From Gyrodactylus bullatarudis (taxonomy: Eukaryota; Platyhelminthes; Monogenea; Gyrodactylidea; Gyrodactylidae): DNA of 64,000 nt. This document shows, piece by piece, positions 59,281 through 64,000 of this stretch. The first letter of the stretch is position 1. Every line of letters starts with the position of its first letter. Both the position numbers and the translations under genes were made by a program. The notes beneath the pieces are model-generated. The model was not told the DNA's origin, searched no databases, and saw only the letters and a list, made by a program, of their open reading frames with translations. Location of the stretch: contig SSNU01000082.1 of the NCBI GenBank assembly GCA_012064415.1, positions 62,001-126,000 on the forward strand, in the 5' to 3' direction.

Positions 59281-61400
59281 AAATTTTTCTGAAAGTGTCC
59301 TTCTGTGTTATTGAGTCCAAAATACAAGTTAGTTTAGGCAACAAAGAAATAGGACGAAAATCATTTACGGATTCAGGAAATTTTTTCTTGGAGATAGGGT
59401 TAATTTTGATTAATAGTAACTCTTTTGGTAAGAAAATTTAATAAAAATGGTATAAAAAGTATACAGGAGATATTTGAAATTAGGGGAACAGTTTCTTATA
59501 ATTTTGATTGATATGTTATAAGTATCTTCGCTTTCTTGGTGTTTAAGTTTATTAATGATTTCAATAAATTGGTCATAACTGGTAAATCTATATTGATGAT
59601 TAGGAACAATGAATTGGAATAAGGGAAAAAAAGTTCGTTCAGTGTAGCATGAATTAAAGAAATTATTAATAGAATCTGGATCGAAAGCAATTGAAAATGG
59701 ATTATTAGCTTTAAATTTAAAATATTTATCAAGAATTCTAAATGTGACTGTTTAATAGATTGAATAATTTTTAATTCCTTGGCTGTATTGAGTTTATGAA
59801 TAGGTTCTTTGAAATTATCATCGAGTTTCAGAATTTTAAATTTCATCTGAGAAAGACTATGACCATTTACATAGGAATGGTAAAATTTCATGATCTGTCT
59901 GTTTTTAAAATAACAGTACAATCTTGTTGGTATCGTTGGGATTGGTTTAGTAGACAGCTTAATAATATGGTACAAAAATAGGCTAATGTTAAGATATTTT
60001 GAGAGGGAAGAAATAAGTTCAAAGTTTAGGATTTTTAGGTTTTTTGAGGGAATAACAGACTGATCAGGATTAATATGGATATATCCTAATAAGGAGTAAT
60101 GATCTTTACCAGATATAATATCAAGGGAATAATATGACACATTTAAAAAGTCAGGCTTCAGTATTACATCAAGAATATTATTACTGGCTTTGTGAGTGGG
60201 GTGGCTAACAATCTGATTGATTTCACAGTAATGAAAAAATCTAGCTAGGAAATTCTTTGGAAAATTCCAGTTTTCTTTAGGTAGATTAGATCACCAATTA
60301 CAATTGGGAGTAGGTTGAGATCCATGATAGGCTTTAATTTATTGACAAGGAGAATATCATCAGGTTTACGTGAAAGAGGAGAACGATAAATACAAATGAT
60401 CAAATAAGTAATATCACCGGATTATATGGTAAATACAATGTATTCTATCTTACTTTCAATAGCAATAATTTGAAATTTAATTTTGTTTTTAATGCATACT
60501 AAAGTACCACCATGGGTGGACATCTTACGATCGCATCCAATAAAGGAATAGTTATTTATGAATAAAGTATTATCAAGACATGAGTCGTTCAACCAAGTTT
60601 CTGTCAGGAATATGATATCAAAGTTATTGAATGTGATAAATTTTTTTAACATGTCAAAAATTGTGAAAATGGACATAACATTGGCATAAAAAAGGATAAA
60701 GGCTTAAAATTAGATTCAGGTTTATGGTTAAAATAGTTAATTCGGATCTTGGACTGGAAATAATTTCAACTTACGTCGTTTGGCCTCATACTTTGAGATA
60801 AATCCCGACCAATATAAATTTTCTTTAGTTCATCAATTTGAGATATTTTATTTTTGTTCATGAATACGGTATAAGGAATACGAGAGGTGGGTTTGTTATC
60901 CAAAGATTTACCAAATCTAAAGTGGCGATGTATGAGATGGAGTACCAGGGCAAGCAGCCTCAAAGATTTTAGCACAGATATTTTCAACATCAGCATCTTC
61001 TGGAGAATTGTATATTATCATATAATTTTCACGAAGAGTTTCTTGCTGAATGAGTTTAACAATACGCTGTTCATTTATAATTTTATTTGTGAGTTCATCA
61101 TCTTTTGATGGAACAAAGTAGTTGCTTGATTTAACAGTTTTTAACTCAGCCCTCAACTGATTAACAGTATTATCGAAACCAGTTTTCATTGAATCTATAG
61201 TTTTGGTAAGCAAATCATTAGACTTCTTGAGTTCTTCTATTTGCATTTGTGATGAGATTAGGATAGTATTGAATTTTTGGGCTTGATTATCGATCAAGGT
61301 TTGAAGACTTTTGATTAAGTCATTTAGTAATGTTTCATTTGAGTTAGAATTTCTAATAGGCAGTAAGTAACCAAAGTTAACAGTATCTTGCATTATGATA
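59281..61400 (-). mobile_element. LINE 5' half: ORF1, endonuclease and start of reverse transcriptase
   Basis: On the minus strand, ORF1 (61393-60917) opens with MQDTVNFGYLLPIRN and a predicted coiled coil (QIEELKKSNDLLTKTIDSMK). After a frameshift it continues as HRHFRFGKSLDNKPTSRIPY, typical of LINE ORF1 RNA-binding ends. An AP-endonuclease segment (60676-60422) holds DIIFLTETWLND and GGTLVCIKNK. A linker is open at 60140-59496. Near 59390-59310 are RT fingers (VNDFRPISLLPKL). Palm and YADD are missing: the element stops where the foldback element begins. Several frameshifts make it inactive. Confidence 0.88.
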
Positions 61401-63398
61401 GTTAAGGGAATTCAAAACTTGAGTTCAGACAACAAATATTCCAGGAGATTAACAAACTTTCTATCGAATTGATGGTAAAGGCTTAAATGAATAATAATGA
61501 GCTGCTAAAATGATATGTGATAGAAATAACTAAGTGGGACTTAAGGGTTAAACTTTTTTATATTTTGAGGCTACTTTTGAGATAAAATATCTTTAATTTC
61601 ATTTGGAAAACGGGGAATACGGCAATGAATTTCATAAATTTAAAAAATCTGGCATCTTCATTGATTTGATTTTAAAACCGGGGGGGGGGGGTGAACTCAA
61701 TCTAACAGACAGAATTATTTTATAATTTTCCCATTGTTCATTCAATGGAAATTTATTTTAAAAATTCAGAAATACATCGTGTTACATTTAATTAAATGAT
61801 TTCAAGTTGACTTTTTTTGAATTATTTGCCAAGTACTGAATAAATCTATATATTCTCAAAATTTCCTCTTCATGTTGATTAAATCAAATAAAAATTACAA
61901 CAATTTTTTCAAAATATCACTTTTTGTCTAGATAAAAAATTATTACTTGGATTACTCTATCTGTCTCTAATGAATGTCTAACCATAAAGGGACAAGCTAA
62001 TCTCATTAAAATCTAATCTATTTCTGTAAAGTTGGATAGATGTGCTGTGTATTTTTAAAGACAAATAAAAAAAACATTGTTCATTGGAAATTTGGAAACC
62101 AACTAAAAGAAATAGAGAGGAAAGAAAATAATGATTGACATCGGAACGTTCGCCCATCAGATTTATCTTTGAAATACAAAATTTTAATAATTATATTTTA
62201 AATTTATTTAATGGAAAATATTAATAATTTGGGTTGGATAAATTTTATATTCTGTCAGTAAGTTGATTTGAAGATGAGAATTTAAAATTGCATCATCAAG
62301 AAATCAATTATGAACTATATATAGGCCATAATCCAGACCATAAAGATAATGAATTTCTATAATGTTTAAAGATAATTCAAAAGCAAGACGAGACATCCTG
62401 GTTTTCTATACATCAGCTCAAGATCCTTGAGCAGAATTAGTTTGAGTGGAAATTGATTGCGAAGTGTGCACCAACAACAAGCCAAAAAGTGCTAAATCAA
62501 ATCAAATGTTCATCTCACCGTCTGAGTTTTAACCCGAGATTATTTCAGAATTTTCATAGAACCCATAATGTGAAAATATTTGCCCAAAAATATTACTAAT
62601 GCAAGATCACATTGCGGGCTTTAATTCAATAAACTTTATAGTAACATTCATAACTTTCTTTATGTGTTCGTCTTCTTATAAGTAGACTATAATTTTTTAG
62701 CATTTAAAAACCTATAAGGTCAAATAAAACCTGACCCAGATCAAGCTGAAGCATGAGAAAATTATTGAGATAGCAAAGTTAGTATCAGAAATCAAATACT
62801 AAAAGATTTTTGATCAAAGTGTCTCTGTTCTCTTATGGGTTTGTAGAGGTTAATAGAGTTACATTAAAAAATGGTCGTATTATTCCATCACACACAGAAA
62901 AGGAACACATTCGATAAACTCATTCAATCTTACCAATAATGTACATTTTTAATAAACATTGTTTATCAACTCTAATCTTCTAAAAACATATAGTCGTTTC
63001 TCGAAATTAGAGGAGAAGTACTCGAAATTAGTAGAGAGCTATACAAAAAACGAAATAAGCATAGACGAAAAACATATATAATTATTCGAAATTGGTATAA
63101 TCCTTGTTCAAAATAAGTCCACACTTTGACATAATAGAGAGAATGCTTAATTACAGGTCTTGAGCTGTTCAAAATTAGTGAATAGCTTTACGTATTGGAC
63201 CATTGTTTATTCGTAATTAGTGCAGAATTATTCAATATTAGTGTTTCAACTGATCGAATTTAGGAGAATTAAAATTTTCTAATTATACAAGACTTTCCTC
63301 CAATAGAAATCAACTCATTGACTAATTTACTATTACTTGATGACTATTGGTCATTGACCAATTTGGGTCACATAGGTTACATTTTATATCCATCACAC
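61401..63398. other. Gene-free stretch
   Basis: No supported exon. It holds a G run of 12 at 61680-61691 and a short copy of the TTGATTTGAAGATGAGAATTT repeat word near 62270. Confidence 0.5.
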
Positions 63399-64000
63399 AT
63401 GAACAGAGCTTTAATAGACAATTCGAAAGTTCAAATTGGTGTCAATATTCTAAACAACGATGGGGACATTGAAAATATAACGAGCTCACTAAACTCTTCT
63501 AAAAGTACAGCTCATGAGACTGGAAACTACCATGCTTATGAATGCGAAAAACGTGGACGCAAGGCTAAAACAATACCTCAAGAAACAAAGTCAAGATACC
63601 TTAATGAAATTAGGAATGATTGTTTGCTCACTCGACAAGAATTGAAAGAATCCCTCGAAATTTCAGATCTGCAATTGAATAAGCTATTTCAAGAATGTAA
63701 AGTTACCAGGAAACGAGTACGCGTTCTATATGAAGTGCAAGACGACGAGGAAACTATACATCAACGTAAAAATTATGCAAACTTGTTTTACACAGAAAAC
63801 CGCCAGAATATAAATGATCTTTATTTCCTGGATGAGACTGGTTTCAATATACACACACAAAAAGAATACGGTTGGAGTATAACAGGTAGATCATAATAAT
63901 CATAATCGTTCATTTTAGGTGAAAGCCCAGTTGTTTATACTGATCGAAGAAGAAGAAACAAAACATTGCTAATGGTCATTGGAATAAACAGAGTTCTAGA
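63399..64000 (+). CDS. Tc1/IS630-type transposase, N-terminal part, cut by the window end
   Basis: Exon 1 is 63399-63885, then an apparent 33-nt intron (63886-63918, GTAGATC...CATTTTAG), then 63919 to the window end. A helix-turn-helix-like part (GRKAKTIPQETKSRYLNEIR, then LTRQELKESLEISDLQLNKL) precedes the DDE_3-like stretch LYFLDETGFNIHTQKEYGWS and, after the intron, ESPVVYTDRRRRNKTLLMVI. FLDE-x-GF and YGWS..G..P are typical of IS630/Tc1/mariner enzymes. The start is uncertain: the first in-frame ATG was used and the first about 25 residues look non-coding. Without splicing, a TAA follows directly, so this is either a real tiny intron or a broken copy. The catalytic C-terminal half is outside the window. 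Confidence 0.75.

Noticed and set aside
61680..61691. Run of 12 G
   Set aside because: A simple homopolymer with no flanking structure; could also be a sequencing or assembly effect.
1..64000. CRISPR arrays, bacterial operons, riboswitches
   Set aside because: No regularly spaced direct repeats, ribosome binding sites or compact co-directional genes. The DNA is clearly eukaryotic.

Overview
Animal nuclear DNA, judged by eye at roughly 30% G+C. Genes are split by introns, intergenic DNA is loaded with transposon debris, and there are no operons or bacterial signals. The genes include clear metazoan families: an E-protein bHLH factor, a PROP1/UNC-42 paired-class homeobox gene, a Kv-channel-interacting protein, a 4E-T-like protein and an EGF/thrombospondin-1 membrane protein. 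I cannot name the phylum. A useful clue is the set of very short introns (28 to 38 nt) in several genes, known from dicyemids, orthonectids and 5' introns of flatworms, here mixed with introns of 0.1 to 3 kb.

Layout. 1-6.8 kb: two exons of a KChIP-like EF-hand gene (+) among inverted-repeat elements, including a hAT-like element with a clean 8-bp target duplication. 6.8-10.7 kb: a long inverted-repeat element enclosing a broken piggyBac transposase (-). 10.9-21 kb: the E-protein gene (+), with two tandem exons of equal length (146 nt) that encode alternative HLH segments and must be used one at a time. 21-32 kb: gene-poor, with tRNA-derived SINE-like repeats and a LINE fragment. 32.2-37.8 kb: the homeobox gene (+), with a reverse-strand LINE fragment and a TTAA-flanked MITE in its introns. 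37.9-44.5 kb: a compact gene cluster. BORCS6-like (-) and a short MLH3 C-terminal-domain gene (+) diverge from a 70-bp gap; 4E-T-like (-) and EGF/TSP1 (+) diverge from a 202-bp gap. 44.5-48.4 kb: repeats, including an unusually G+C-rich block joined to 31 bp of antisense 28S rRNA, probably a remnant of an rDNA-targeted retrotransposon. 48.4-56.6 kb: two tandem two-exon genes (-) for paralogous predicted secreted proteins of 592 and 594 residues that I do not recognise. 57-61.5 kb: two large palindromic elements and the 5' half of a LINE. 63.4-64 kb: the start of a Tc1/IS630-like transposase (+), cut by the window end and apparently interrupted by a 33-nt intron.

The genes do not form one pathway. 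The two transcription factors are typical neural/developmental regulators; the 38-44 kb cluster is housekeeping plus one surface protein; the tandem pair looks lineage-specific. Exon coordinates were assembled by hand from splice signals and reading-frame phase, so none has transcript support.
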